Positions 29,867-38,287 of a stretch of 64,000 nt of DNA are shown piece by piece. Source of the DNA: Nocardiopsis sp. CNT312 (GTDB taxonomy: Bacteria; Actinomycetota; Actinomycetes; Streptosporangiales; Streptosporangiaceae). Below the pieces are notes generated by a model. The model saw only the letters and a program-made list of their open reading frames with translations. It was not told the DNA's origin and made no database searches. Each line of letters starts with the position of its first letter. Position 1 is the stretch's first letter. The DNA lies in NCBI RefSeq assembly GCF_000515115.1, contig NZ_AZXF01000014.1:108912-172911 (forward strand), in the 5' to 3' direction. A program made the translations under genes and the position numbers.

Positions 29867-30757
29867 TCACGCGGTGAGCGCCTCAGCGGGCAGGACCTCC
29901 AGCGCGACGAGTAGTTCGCGGCCGAGCGGCTCGCGCAGTTGCACGTCCGCGTCCTGCGCCACGTCGATGCGCAGTGCGAACGTGTGCAGCTCCGTGCCGC
30001 GTTCCACCCAGCCGACCCACCACCCGGGGGCCGGGTCCATGTCCGCGCCCCAACCGGTCTTGGCGACCAGTACGTAGTCGTCGGTTCTCTCGTGCACGGC
30101 GATCTCACGCACCGCACGCTGGTGCTCGACGTCCACCGGAAGCTCGGCGCGGGCCAGGCCGGCCAGAAACGCCACCTGATCCATCGCCGAGATCTCCAAC
30201 GGCCCCTCCAGCCAGAAGCGGTCCACCGCGTCCGTGCCGCCCACGTCCCGGCCGCCGTAGCCGAACCGGTCCACCCAGGCGGCCATCCGGTCGTGGCCGA
30301 TCCGGCGGGCGATCTCCTGGTACACGGGCACGTTGGAGGCCGGCAGCGCCTCGCGCATGCTCATGTCCCGCTCCCAGGCGGGGACCGGCTGGGGCCCGCC
30401 GCCGTAGGGGATCACCTCGTCGACGTCGGTGACCGCCCCCGTCTGAAGGGCGATCAGCGAGTTGACCAGCTTGAACGTCGAGGCGGGCACGGCACGGCGC
30501 TGGGCCTGTTCGGGGGCGACGACCGTAGCCCGGCTCCGTTCGGTGTCGTAGAGGACGAAGGTGCCCTCCACGCCCGCCCGCTCGAACATCGCCTCCAGAT
30601 CCTCACGTTCGGCCGCGGGGACGTCCCCGCCCACGCGCTCGGCGGGGAGCGCCTCGGTGCGGACGCGGTCGGCCGCGCCGGTCTCGCTCGGCCCGCACGC
30701 GGTGGCGGTGGTCAGGACCAGGACGCACCCGGCGGTCAGTACGGCTGCACGGGGCAC
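29867..30757 (-). CDS. Class D beta-lactamase-like lipoprotein
   Basis: The 296-residue protein has an N-terminal hydrophobic leader followed by Cys21 (TATAC), a weak lipobox. The penicillin-recognising core has STFK at 93-96 (PASTFKLVNSLIALQTG), SNV (SNVPVYQE), the block FGYGGRDVGG, FWLEGPLEISA, and KTGW near 250, in the order and spacing of class D (OXA-type) enzymes. It should be an extracytoplasmic serine hydrolase for beta-lactams. The YGN motif of OXA enzymes reads YGG here. GTG 30757 is chosen with GGAG upstream. Related proteins are found in many soil actinomycetes. Confidence 0.8.
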   Translation of the reverse strand: MPRAAVLTAGCVLVLTTATACGPSETGAADRVRTEALPAERVGGDVPAAEREDLEAMFERAGVEGTFVLYDTERSRATVVAPEQAQRRAVPASTFKLVNSLIALQTGAVTDVDEVIPYGGGPQPVPAWERDMSMREALPASNVPVYQEIARRIGHDRMAAWVDRFGYGGRDVGGTDAVDRFWLEGPLEISAMDQVAFLAGLARAELPVDVEHQRAVREIAVHERTDDYVLVAKTGWGADMDPAPGWWVGWVERGTELHTFALRIDVAQDADVQLREPLGRELLVALEVLPAEALTA

Positions 30758-30977
30758 TGTTCTCCCACTTTCGAACGGCGGCTCCACGGCTCGTCTCGCC
30801 CACGATAACGCCCCCGAACCCGCCGTAGGCGCAAATCCACGGGCCGGTTGCCGCGACCGCTCCCGGGCACCGTCCGCGGCCGCTGCTAGGCTGAGGGCGT
30901 TGCCGGACCCGCGCGAAGCCGCGGACCACGCCGACCGCCGGGCGCACCGCCCCCTCCCGCGACTGCGGCGGACCGCT

Positions 30978-31052
30978 CCCGGAGAGCACCGGGGCGGGAC
31001 CACGCCGACCGCGCGGTGAAACTCTCAGGCACCGGCGGCGGAGGGGGAGGAT
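30978..31052 (+). promoter_or_regulatory. Glycine riboswitch aptamer upstream of gcvT
   Basis: The leader contains the conserved glycine-aptamer elements in order: CCCGGAGAG (30978-30986), a P3-like segment with ACGCCGACC, then AACTCTCAGGCA (31020-31031) and the terminal run GGCGGAGGGGGAGG (31037-31050). CTCTC pairs with GGAGAG to form P1-proximal stem. It ends about 45 bases before the gcvT ATG, so glycine should switch on the glycine cleavage operon. Only one full aptamer is clear; a partial copy may lie upstream. Confidence 0.85.
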
Positions 31053-31097
31053 GGCAACGCCGCACACGACACCAAGCCCCTCCTCTCGGGAGTGCCC

Positions 31098-32213
31098 ATG
31101 TCAGAACCCGCCTCCGCGCCGCGCGCCACGGCGCTGCGCGAGATCCACGAACAGGCAGGCGCCACCCTGGTCGACTTCGCCGGATGGCTGATGCCGCTGC
31201 GCTACGGCAGCGAGACCGCCGAGCACCGGGCGGTGCGCCGGGCGGCGGGCCTGTTCGACCTCTCGCACATGGGCGAGATCCGCGTAAGCGGCCCCGAGGC
31301 GGACCTGGCCCTGGACTACGCGCTGGTCGGCCACCTGTCCAAGGTGAAGGTCGGCCGTGCCCGCTACACCATGATCACCTCCGCCGACGGCGGTGTCCTG
31401 GACGACCTCATCGTCTACCGCCTGGGCGGCGAGGAGTACCTCGTCGTGGCCAACGCCGCCAACACCGCGACGGTTGCCGGTGCCCTGGCCGAACGCGCCG
31501 AGACCTTCGACGCACAGGTCACCGACGAGTCCGCCGACCACGCGCTGATCGCCGTGCAGGGGCCCCGCGCGGTGGACGTCCTCGCCCCGCTCACCGACGC
31601 CGAGCTCGGTGCAATCCGCTACTACGCGGGCTACGAGCACACCGTCGCCGACCACCCCGTCCTCCTCGCCCGCACCGGCTACACCGGCGAGGACGGGTTC
31701 GAGATCTTCGTGCGCCCCGCCGACGGGGCCCCCGCCCTCTGGCGCGCGCTCATGGAGTCGGGCGCCGGGCAGGGCCTGGTGCCGGCGGGCCTCTCCGCCC
31801 GCGACACCCTGCGCCTGGAGGCAGGCATGCCCCTGTACGGGCAGGAGCTCACTGCCGACCTCACCCCCTTCGACGCCGGCCTGGGCCGCGTCGTCACGTT
31901 CGACAAGCCCGGTGACTTCGTCGGCCGCGCCGCCCTGGAGGCAGCCGCGCTCACCTCCCGGGAGCGCCGCCTCATCGGCCTGGCCTCCCGCGGCCGCCGC
32001 CCCCTGCGCCGGGGCCAGGAGGTACTGCGCGACGGCACGGCCGTGGGCACCGTCACCAGCGGCGCCCCCTCCCCCACACTGAGCCGCCCCATCGCCATGG
32101 CCTACGTGGACGGTGACCTCGACACCGCCACCGGCACGTTCTCCGTGGACGTGCGGGGGCGCGCCGAGGAGGTCGACGTCGTCGAACTCCCGTTCTACAA
32201 GCGGTCGGCGTAG
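31098..32213 (+). CDS. gcvT: Glycine cleavage system T protein (aminomethyltransferase)
   Basis: The 371-residue protein has the GcvT folate-binding fold: FAGWLMPLRYGS, GLFDLSHMGEIRVSG, ALIAVQGPRAVDVL, RTGYTGEDGFEIFV near 195, GLSARDTLRLEAGMPLYG near 230, and a C-terminal barrel with EVLRDGTAVGTVTSGAPSPTL. It transfers the methylene group from the aminomethyl-H protein to tetrahydrofolate. ATG 31098 is used because GGGAG sits 6 bases upstream; a GTG two codons earlier is less well placed. It heads the gcvT-gcvH-glyA operon under the riboswitch. gcvP and lpd are not in the window. Confidence 0.93.
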   Translation: MSEPASAPRATALREIHEQAGATLVDFAGWLMPLRYGSETAEHRAVRRAAGLFDLSHMGEIRVSGPEADLALDYALVGHLSKVKVGRARYTMITSADGGVLDDLIVYRLGGEEYLVVANAANTATVAGALAERAETFDAQVTDESADHALIAVQGPRAVDVLAPLTDAELGAIRYYAGYEHTVADHPVLLARTGYTGEDGFEIFVRPADGAPALWRALMESGAGQGLVPAGLSARDTLRLEAGMPLYGQELTADLTPFDAGLGRVVTFDKPGDFVGRAALEAAALTSRERRLIGLASRGRRPLRRGQEVLRDGTAVGTVTSGAPSPTLSRPIAMAYVDGDLDTATGTFSVDVRGRAEEVDVVELPFYKRSA

Positions 32214-32262
32214 AGCGGCGCACCGCACGGACGACGCACAACACATTCCAAGGAGAGCCGAA

Positions 32263-32643
32263 GTGAGCGTTCCCACGAATCTGGGTTACACCGCCGACCA
32301 CGAGTGGGTCCTGGTCGAGGGCGACATCGCCACGGTCGGGGTCACGGCCTACGCCGCCGACGCGCTGGGGGACGTCGTCTTCGTCGACCTCCCCGAACCG
32401 GGTACCGAGGTGACCGCAGGAGCGCCCTGCGGCGAGGTGGAGTCCACCAAGTCCGTCAGCGAGGTGTACTCGCCGGTGAGCGGCGAGATCACCGAGGTCA
32501 ACGCGGCGCTGGAGAGCGCACCTGAGACGATCAACCAGGCCCCCTACGGAGACGGATGGCTGTTCCAGGCCCGTGTCTTCGCAGAACCCACCGACCTGCT
32601 CTCCGCACAGGAGTACGAGCAGATGACCAAGGACGAGGAGTAG
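32263..32643 (+). CDS. gcvH: Glycine cleavage system H protein (lipoyl carrier)
   Basis: The 126-residue protein has the lipoyl domain with Lys in [18 protein letters not shown] near residue 65, [12 protein letters not shown] near the N-terminus, and [12 protein letters not shown] near 100. It carries the aminomethyl group between the P and T proteins on its lipoyl-lysine. GTG 32263 follows AGGAG. It is 49 bp downstream of gcvT and 7 bp upstream of glyA, in one operon. Confidence 0.93.
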   Translation: MSVPTNLGYTADHEWVLVEGDIATVGVTAYAADALGDVVFVDLPEPGTEVTAGAPCGEVESTKSVSEVYSPVSGEITEVNAALESAPETINQAPYGDGWLFQARVFAEPTDLLSAQEYEQMTKDEE

Positions 32644-32650
32644 GCCACCG

Positions 32651-33922
<1,272 letters not shown>

Positions 33923-33926
33923 TCCC

Positions 33927-33952
33927 GCGCGGGGCGCACGAGCGTCCCGCGC
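33927..33952 (+). terminator. Terminator hairpin after glyA
   Basis: GCGCGGGGCG and CGTCCCGCGC form a 10-bp stem with one G-U pair around a 6-base loop, 4 bp after the glyA stop. No U-tract. Confidence 0.6.
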
Positions 33953-34092
33953 CGCCGGACGGGTCCGGACAAAGCTGTGCCCCGGGTGGCGTGCGCTGTG
34001 CAGAGGCGGCCCGGGGCGTACGTCTCCGACGGTACCATGCGGTCTCCGACGCGAACAGCCCCGAACCGCGGACGAGACGCCAGGAGGCCCCG

Positions 34093-34746
34093 TTGAGCGA
34101 CGGCATGCCGGGGTGGATGTACACCGTCTACTCGCGACCGCGCCTGGCCCCCTACATCGCCGTCTGCGACGGGGACACCACCCGGGCCGCCGAGCTGTAC
34201 CACTGGAACGTCGCCGTCTCCTCCGCGTTCTACCAGCCCCTGCACGTCCTCGAACTGGCCCTGCGCAACTCCGTGCACGACCGGCTCTCCGAGCACTTCG
34301 ACCGCGCCGACTGGTGGCGGGAGGCGCCGCTGCACCGCGAGAGCGCCCGGCTCGTGGCCAAGGCCGAGCGCAACTGCCGCAAACGGGGCTCCCCCGCCGC
34401 GCCGGACGACATCGTCACCGAACTGTCCTTCGGGTTCTGGGCCTTCCTCCTGGTCGCCCAGTACGACCGCACCCTGTGGCGCGCGGTCCTGCACCGCGCC
34501 TTCCCCCACTACCGCGGCCCGCGTGCCGACCTGCACCGGGAGCTGGACTACCTGCGCACGTTCCGCAACCGGATCATGCACCACGAGCCCATCCACCACC
34601 GCCACCTGAAGGCGGACCACGACACGATCTACCGGATCCTGTCCTGGATCAGCACCGAGGCGGCCTCCGGGGTCCGGTACCTGGACCGGGTCCCCGAGCT
34701 CCTCCTGGTCGAGGGGCAGGTCCGCGGCACCGCCCCGCCCCCCTGA
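34093..34746 (+). CDS. Abi-like protein (HEPN-type, Abi_2-related)
   Basis: The 217-residue protein resembles Abi_2/AbiD-type proteins. It has PRLAPYI, then LYHWNVAVSSAFYQPLHVLELALRN and FGFWAFLLV, and ends with LRTFRNRIMHHEPIHH near residue 160, matching the HEPN R-x4-6-H RNase-type motif (RNRIMH). Such proteins are proposed to act as RNases in phage exclusion or toxin-antitoxin systems, but many are housekeeping-like. The start is TTG 34093 with AGGAGG five bases upstream; a longer frame begins at 33991. A toxin-antitoxin pair is immediately downstream on the opposite strand. Confidence 0.65.
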   Translation: MSDGMPGWMYTVYSRPRLAPYIAVCDGDTTRAAELYHWNVAVSSAFYQPLHVLELALRNSVHDRLSEHFDRADWWREAPLHRESARLVAKAERNCRKRGSPAAPDDIVTELSFGFWAFLLVAQYDRTLWRAVLHRAFPHYRGPRADLHRELDYLRTFRNRIMHHEPIHHRHLKADHDTIYRILSWISTEAASGVRYLDRVPELLLVEGQVRGTAPPP

Positions 34747-34812
34747 GAGCACCGCGAGCCCCGGTGACCACGGCGGTTGCTGTCCACGGAAACGACGGAA
34801 CCAGCCCTTCCG

Positions 34813-35073
34813 TCAGTCGTCGACGGTCGAACGATGGTCCACATGAACGACGACGATGACCAGACGCCCCCGTTCGACGGTGTAGACCACCCGGTAGTCC
34901 CCCACCCGGAGCCGGCGGTGCCCTGCGACCCCCACAAGTGCAGCGGTGCCGAACGCGAAGGGACCGGACTCCAGTTCTGCGAGCTTGCGCAGAATCGCCA
35001 TGGCCTGTTCACGGGGGATCTTACGGAGTTCGGCCTGAGCCTCGACCTTGAAGACCGTGACGTACTTACTCAT
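34813..35073 (-). CDS. RelE/ParE-family toxin
   Basis: The 86-residue protein has the RelE fold pattern: VFKVEAQAELRKIPREQA, an alpha-helical region, the core strand block RLRVGDYRVVYTVERGRLVIVVVHVDHRS, and a short end TVDD. The strand RVGDYRVVYTV and HVDHR match RelE-type mRNA interferases; the tyrosine usual near the end (TVYD) is Asp here. ATG 35073 overlaps the antitoxin stop by 8 bp, so it is translationally coupled; a GTG one codon upstream is also possible. Expected action is ribosome-dependent mRNA cleavage. Confidence 0.8.
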   Translation of the reverse strand: MSKYVTVFKVEAQAELRKIPREQAMAILRKLAELESGPFAFGTAALVGVAGHRRLRVGDYRVVYTVERGRLVIVVVHVDHRSTVDD

Positions 35074-35317
35074 CACGTCCCAACGTCTCAGCCATCACCT
35101 CGGTCATGGGTACCGTCGGGGAGTCGCGGCGTTCCTCGATGAGCCGCCGCAACTCCCCTTCGTCGCGGCGTCTGGCCCGTTCGAGAACCTCCATCGGCAC
35201 GAAGGCCCCCACAGCCCTGCCGTTTCTGGTGACCACAGTCGATTCACCCGCCTTGGCCCGATCGATGGCTTCGGCCAGGTGCGCCCGGAACTCACGGGAG
35301 GAAAGCGTCTCAGTCAT
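35066..35317 (-). CDS. Phd/YefM-family antitoxin
   Basis: The 83-residue protein opens SSREFRAHLAEAIDRAKAGES, the YefM/Phd N-terminal DNA-binding fold, followed by VVTRNGRAVGAFVPMEVLERA. The C-terminal part (RRLIEERRDSPTV) would wrap the toxin. ATG 35317 is preferred over an upstream start because it begins the domain. It neutralises the adjacent toxin and should autorepress the operon through the palindrome upstream. Confidence 0.82.
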   Translation of the reverse strand: MTETLSSREFRAHLAEAIDRAKAGESTVVTRNGRAVGAFVPMEVLERARRRDEGELRRLIEERRDSPTVPMTEVMAETLGRDE

Positions 35318-35341
35318 GACTACAGAGCACCCAGAGTTCTC

Positions 35342-35351
35342 TGTGTACACA
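35342..35351 (-). promoter_or_regulatory. Antitoxin operator palindrome
   Basis: TGTGTACACA is a perfect 10-bp palindrome with a TGTACA core, 25 bp upstream of the antitoxin ATG. E. coli YefM-YoeB is known to bind TGTACA-core palindromes, so this is a good candidate for autoregulation. Confidence 0.6.
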
Positions 35352-35410
35352 ATGCAGAAAAGCTCGCGGTGAGGGAGACACGGCGCGCACACCCCGGCAC
35401 GGCCTGAGGG

Positions 35411-36001
35411 TCAGGCCAGTTCGCGGCGCGGGGCCCGCACGGGGGCCGCCATCGACATCCGCACCACCGCGGGGATGCGCCCCAGCCCCAGGGCGTGGCG
35501 CAGGTTGGCCAGCGCCTCGGCGCTCACGCGCTCCCACACCGCCGTGACGTCGGCGTCCTCCTCCAGGGTCAGCGCCAGCCGCAGGTGGGGCGCGTTTCCG
35601 GACTCGGTCAGACGCGCCCGGGCCCGGCGCACGCCCGGATAGTCGGAGACCTCCCGTTCGAGGGCACCGCGCGCCACGCCCTCGCTCATCTCCACCCGCC
35701 CGTCGCCCCGGCCGTCGAGCACCACCCTGCCCACGGTGTCGTTCATCCCCTGCAACAGGAGCCACCGCAGCGCAAGGAAACCCGCGAGGAGCGCGACCGC
35801 GACCGCGGCGTAGGGCATCCACCGCTGTTCCAGCACACCCCCCGTCCACGCTCCGGCAAGGGTGTCCCGCGCGACCTCCGGCCCCAGGAGCCCGCGCCCG
35901 GCTGCCAGCGCGACCAGGCCCAAGGCGAGCAGGAGTCCGCCCACGACGACCAGACCCAGACGGTTGCCCCGGGCCGACCTGCGACTCATGTCCCGCCCCA
36001 T
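35411..36001 (-). CDS. Alkaline shock response membrane anchor AmaP-like protein
   Basis: The 196-residue protein has two N-terminal membrane helices (LGLVVVGGLLLALGLVALAAG and YAAVAVALLAGFLALRWLLL) and an Asp23-like extramembrane C-terminal half (MSEGVARGALEREVSDYPGV). AmaP anchors Asp23 to the membrane in Gram-positive bacteria. It is the last gene of the six-gene Asp23 operon, starting one base after the DUF6286 stop, with GGAGG six bases upstream of ATG 36001. Confidence 0.7.
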   Translation of the reverse strand: MGRDMSRRSARGNRLGLVVVGGLLLALGLVALAAGRGLLGPEVARDTLAGAWTGGVLEQRWMPYAAVAVALLAGFLALRWLLLQGMNDTVGRVVLDGRGDGRVEMSEGVARGALEREVSDYPGVRRARARLTESGNAPHLRLALTLEEDADVTAVWERVSAEALANLRHALGLGRIPAVVRMSMAAPVRAPRRELA

Positions 36002-36002
36002 G

Positions 36003-36608
36003 TCAGTCCTCCGCGTGCCGCACGTCCGTGGCGATCCGCATACTGCGCAGCGGTGCCAACTCCTCCAGACGGCGCTCCACGGCGGCCGTCACCTCTGCCG
36101 GGAGGCCGCCCCAGTCGGGCATCCGTGTGCGTACGTACACCCTGATCCGCTGCCCCCGGACCACGACGTCCGCACTGTCGACCCCGCCGACCTCCCGCGC
36201 CGCGGAGGCCACCGTCCGGCGCAGCGCCGACCGGGTCAGCCCGACCACCAGGGCCGGGTCGTCGGTGCGCAGCGCGGTCCACCGGCCGGTGCCGGGGGCC
36301 AGAGCCAGGGCGATCAGGGCCAGACCGATCAGGGCCAGCACCCCGGAGGCGACCTGTACCGACGGCTGCGACCACGTGGTGGCCGCGGCGTAGTCGGCCG
36401 CGGCCTCGACGGGCAGCACGCGCAACGGCGTGCCCGCAAGGGCGGAGATCACTTCGGCGGCCGACAGCACGGCCAGGAGCAGGACCACCGTCGCGGTGGC
36501 CACGGCGGGCCAAGACCGCCGGGGGCGGAACGTGTGGATCGCCACGCGCTTCGCCCGGCGGTCGGCCCCCTGGTCGGGACGGCCCAGCACCTCTTCCACG
36601 GTGGTCAT
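36003..36608 (-). CDS. DUF6286-type membrane protein of the Asp23 operon
   Basis: The 201-residue protein starts MTTVEEVLGRPDQG, has a membrane helix at SWPAVATATVVLLLAVLSAAEVI and a second at VLALIGLALIALALA, and ends with an Asp23-like globular part (SALRRTVASAAREVGGV, VEALRVYVRTRMPDW). The pattern matches DUF6286 in actinomycete Asp23 clusters. The start ATG 36608 lies one base after the previous stop. It probably takes part in the membrane-associated envelope-stress assembly; the exact role is unknown. Confidence 0.65.
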   Translation of the reverse strand: MTTVEEVLGRPDQGADRRAKRVAIHTFRPRRSWPAVATATVVLLLAVLSAAEVISALAGTPLRVLPVEAAADYAAATTWSQPSVQVASGVLALIGLALIALALAPGTGRWTALRTDDPALVVGLTRSALRRTVASAAREVGGVDSADVVVRGQRIRVYVRTRMPDWGGLPAEVTAAVERRLEELAPLRSMRIATDVRHAED

Positions 36609-36609
36609 C

Positions 36610-36975
36610 TCAGCGCACCAACTCCGCGATCTCGATGTCGACGTAGTGGACCCGGCCCCCGGTGACCCACTCGACCCGTTCCCTGACACGGGCGCGCACC
36701 CTGTCGGCGACCTCACCCGCCGGCACCGGGTAGCGCACCACGATCCTCAGCCGCACCGTGACGCCGCCGCCGCTCATCCGGGCCCGGGCCCCACGCGAAC
36801 GGGCGGGTCCGGCGTCGGGCACCTCGCGAACCGCCTGGACGGCCACCTTCTCCACCACCCTCGGCTCGACGGTGATGCTCCCTCCGGGGTCGCGCGGGGG
36901 CTCGGCTCCACCCGCCGCCCACGGCGGCTCCGCGCTCCTCTGCCGGGGGAGCGATCCGATCCGTGTCGTCGTCAC
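36610..36975 (-). CDS. Asp23/Gls24-like envelope protein
   Basis: The 121-residue protein contains the Asp23-type core after a disordered lead: ITVEPRVVEKVAVQAVREV near residue 35, VTVRLRIVVRYPVPAGEVADRV near 75 and ERVEWVTGGRVHYVDIEIAELV at the end. GTG 36975 starts 10 bp after the small membrane protein. A second or third Asp23-family member in one operon suggests a heteromeric complex. Confidence 0.65.
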   Translation of the reverse strand: MTTTRIGSLPRQRSAEPPWAAGGAEPPRDPGGSITVEPRVVEKVAVQAVREVPDAGPARSRGARARMSGGGVTVRLRIVVRYPVPAGEVADRVRARVRERVEWVTGGRVHYVDIEIAELVR

Positions 36976-36985
36976 CGCCGCACCC

Positions 36986-37159
36986 CTACGCCGAGCGCCG
37001 GGTGAACACTTGGGCGAGGTCGATCTCGCCCTCCATCGCCCGGCCCGCGACGAAGCCCGCGGCCCCCAGGACCAGCACCAGCGCGAAGGCGACGAACCCC
37101 CCGAACGCCGCGGCCAGACCAAGGACCGTACCGAACGACAACCCCACGATGGACCACAT
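36986..37159 (-). CDS. Small membrane protein of the Asp23 operon (DUF2273-like)
   Basis: The 57-residue protein from ATG 37159 is mostly two hydrophobic helices: VGLSFGTVLGLAAAFGG and FALVLVLGAAGFVAG, then a polar end RAMEGEIDLAQVF. The arrangement resembles DUF2273 proteins found in Asp23 clusters. A GAGGGGGAGG runs just before this ATG. A longer frame could start at TTG 37198 in the stop of the upstream gene. Confidence 0.6.
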   Translation of the reverse strand: MWSIVGLSFGTVLGLAAAFGGFVAFALVLVLGAAGFVAGRAMEGEIDLAQVFTRRSA

Positions 37160-37194
37160 GGCCTCCCCCTCTCGTGCCCAGTACCAACGAAGCC

Positions 37195-37497
37195 TCAACC
37201 GCCGCCCAGCCCGGCGACCACGTCCTCCACGAACACGTGGACCGGCTGGCCGCCGGCGAGCGGGGCCAGTCCGTAGCGGACGTCCTCGGCGATGGCCGGG
37301 ATCGGCCGCCCGAAACGCACCACGAGCCCAACCTCCACACCGGCCTGGCGGACCGCGACGCCTCGCACGACGCCGCCCCTGGCCGGGGTGCTGATCGTCC
37401 CGAACGACCCCGCGGACAGTTCCACGACGTCGGGGAAGCCCGAGGCCGCCTCGGCCAGGCGCCGGGCGACCTCCTCTCGGGTGTCGTGGTCGGCCAC
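37195..37497 (-). CDS. Short Asp23-domain-like protein
   Basis: The 100-residue protein (REEVARRLAEAASGFPDVVEL, then GVAVRQAGVEVGLVVRFGRPI) is a partial Asp23/Gls24 relative: two-strand, helix pattern, no membrane helix. It starts 2 bp after the upstream Asp23 stop and ends just before the small membrane protein, so it belongs to the same operon. Confidence 0.6.
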   Translation of the reverse strand: MADHDTREEVARRLAEAASGFPDVVELSAGSFGTISTPARGGVVRGVAVRQAGVEVGLVVRFGRPIPAIAEDVRYGLAPLAGGQPVHVFVEDVVAGLGGG

Positions 37498-37499
37498 CG

Positions 37500-37973
37500 C
37501 TACCGGACCCGCGGTGCCGACGTGTCCGCGCCCTCCGACTCGTCGCTCTCGTCGGGCAGGTGGATGTCGTCCACCCTGATGTTGATCTCGGTGACCTCCA
37601 GCCCGGTCATCCGCTCCACCGCTGTGGTGACGTTGCGGCGCACCGAGCCGGCCAGGTCCTGGATGGAGATGCCGTACTCGACGACGAGGTCGATGTCGAC
37701 GGCGGCCTGGCGCTCACCCACCTCGACGGAGACCCCGCGTGTCACCGACCCGTCGGAGCCCCCCGTCATCGCGTCGCGCATGGCCCCGACCGCGCGCGCC
37801 TTCCCACCGCCCATGGCATGGACGCCGCCGATCTCGCGCGCTGCCATCCCGGCGATCTTGGCCACCACGCCATCGGCGATGTGCGTGTGGCCGCTCCCCG
37901 CCGAGGCCCCCTGTTCACCCCGTGACGCCTCGCGTGCGCCGGGCACCTTGCTCTCGGTTCTCGTCTCCGGCAC
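37500..37973 (-). CDS. Asp23/Gls24 family envelope stress protein
   Basis: The 157-residue protein has the family pattern: IADGVVAKIAGMAAREIGGV near residue 32, VSVEVGERQAAVDIDLVVEYG near 80, DLAGSVRRNVTTAVERMTG and VTEINIRVDDI near 130. The first ~30 residues are disordered. Asp23 proteins coat the membrane next to AmaP and respond to cell-wall stress. It heads a six-gene minus-strand operon and has a promoter region with a large hairpin upstream. Confidence 0.85.
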   Translation of the reverse strand: MPETRTESKVPGAREASRGEQGASAGSGHTHIADGVVAKIAGMAAREIGGVHAMGGGKARAVGAMRDAMTGGSDGSVTRGVSVEVGERQAAVDIDLVVEYGISIQDLAGSVRRNVTTAVERMTGLEVTEINIRVDDIHLPDESDESEGADTSAPRVR

Positions 37974-38037
37974 GGGTCCCCCTTGTGTGCAGAAACCTAT
38001 GATCGCGGCCCCGCCATGCGGTCGGACCGAAATCCGT

Positions 38038-38062
38038 TGTGGTGGGGTTCATCCCCACCACA
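38038..38062. promoter_or_regulatory. 10-bp stem inverted repeat upstream of the Asp23 operon
   Basis: TGTGGTGGGG and CCCCACCACA form a perfect 10-bp inverted repeat around a 5-base loop (38038-38062), 65 bp before the first Asp23 gene. An AT-rich patch with ACTAAAAGTAATATTCCC lies just upstream of it (38092-38110). The repeat may be an operator or an RNA hairpin in the leader. Confidence 0.45.
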
Positions 38063-38234
38063 CCGTATACACACTCTTAGTAGTCATCAAGAAACTAAAA
38101 GTAATATTCCCAGGTGGAGACAGTCATAAAACTGCCATCCACCTCCAACTGGCACCGCCAACCACGGAAGAGCGGTACGACCAGGGTCTTTCCCCTCAAA
38201 CACACTTGTATGTCCGAAACTCCCGGTCGACAGA

Positions 38235-38272
38235 GTCGGGGCCGGGGCGCCCGATGGCGCCCCGGCCCCGAC
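38235..38272 (-). terminator. 17-bp-stem terminator after purU
   Basis: A perfect 17-bp stem (38235-38251 with 38256-38272) and loop CGAT lies 15 bp past the purU stop. It is the strongest hairpin in the window and lacks a U-tract. Confidence 0.75.
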
Positions 38273-38287
38273 GGCCCCACACGGACC

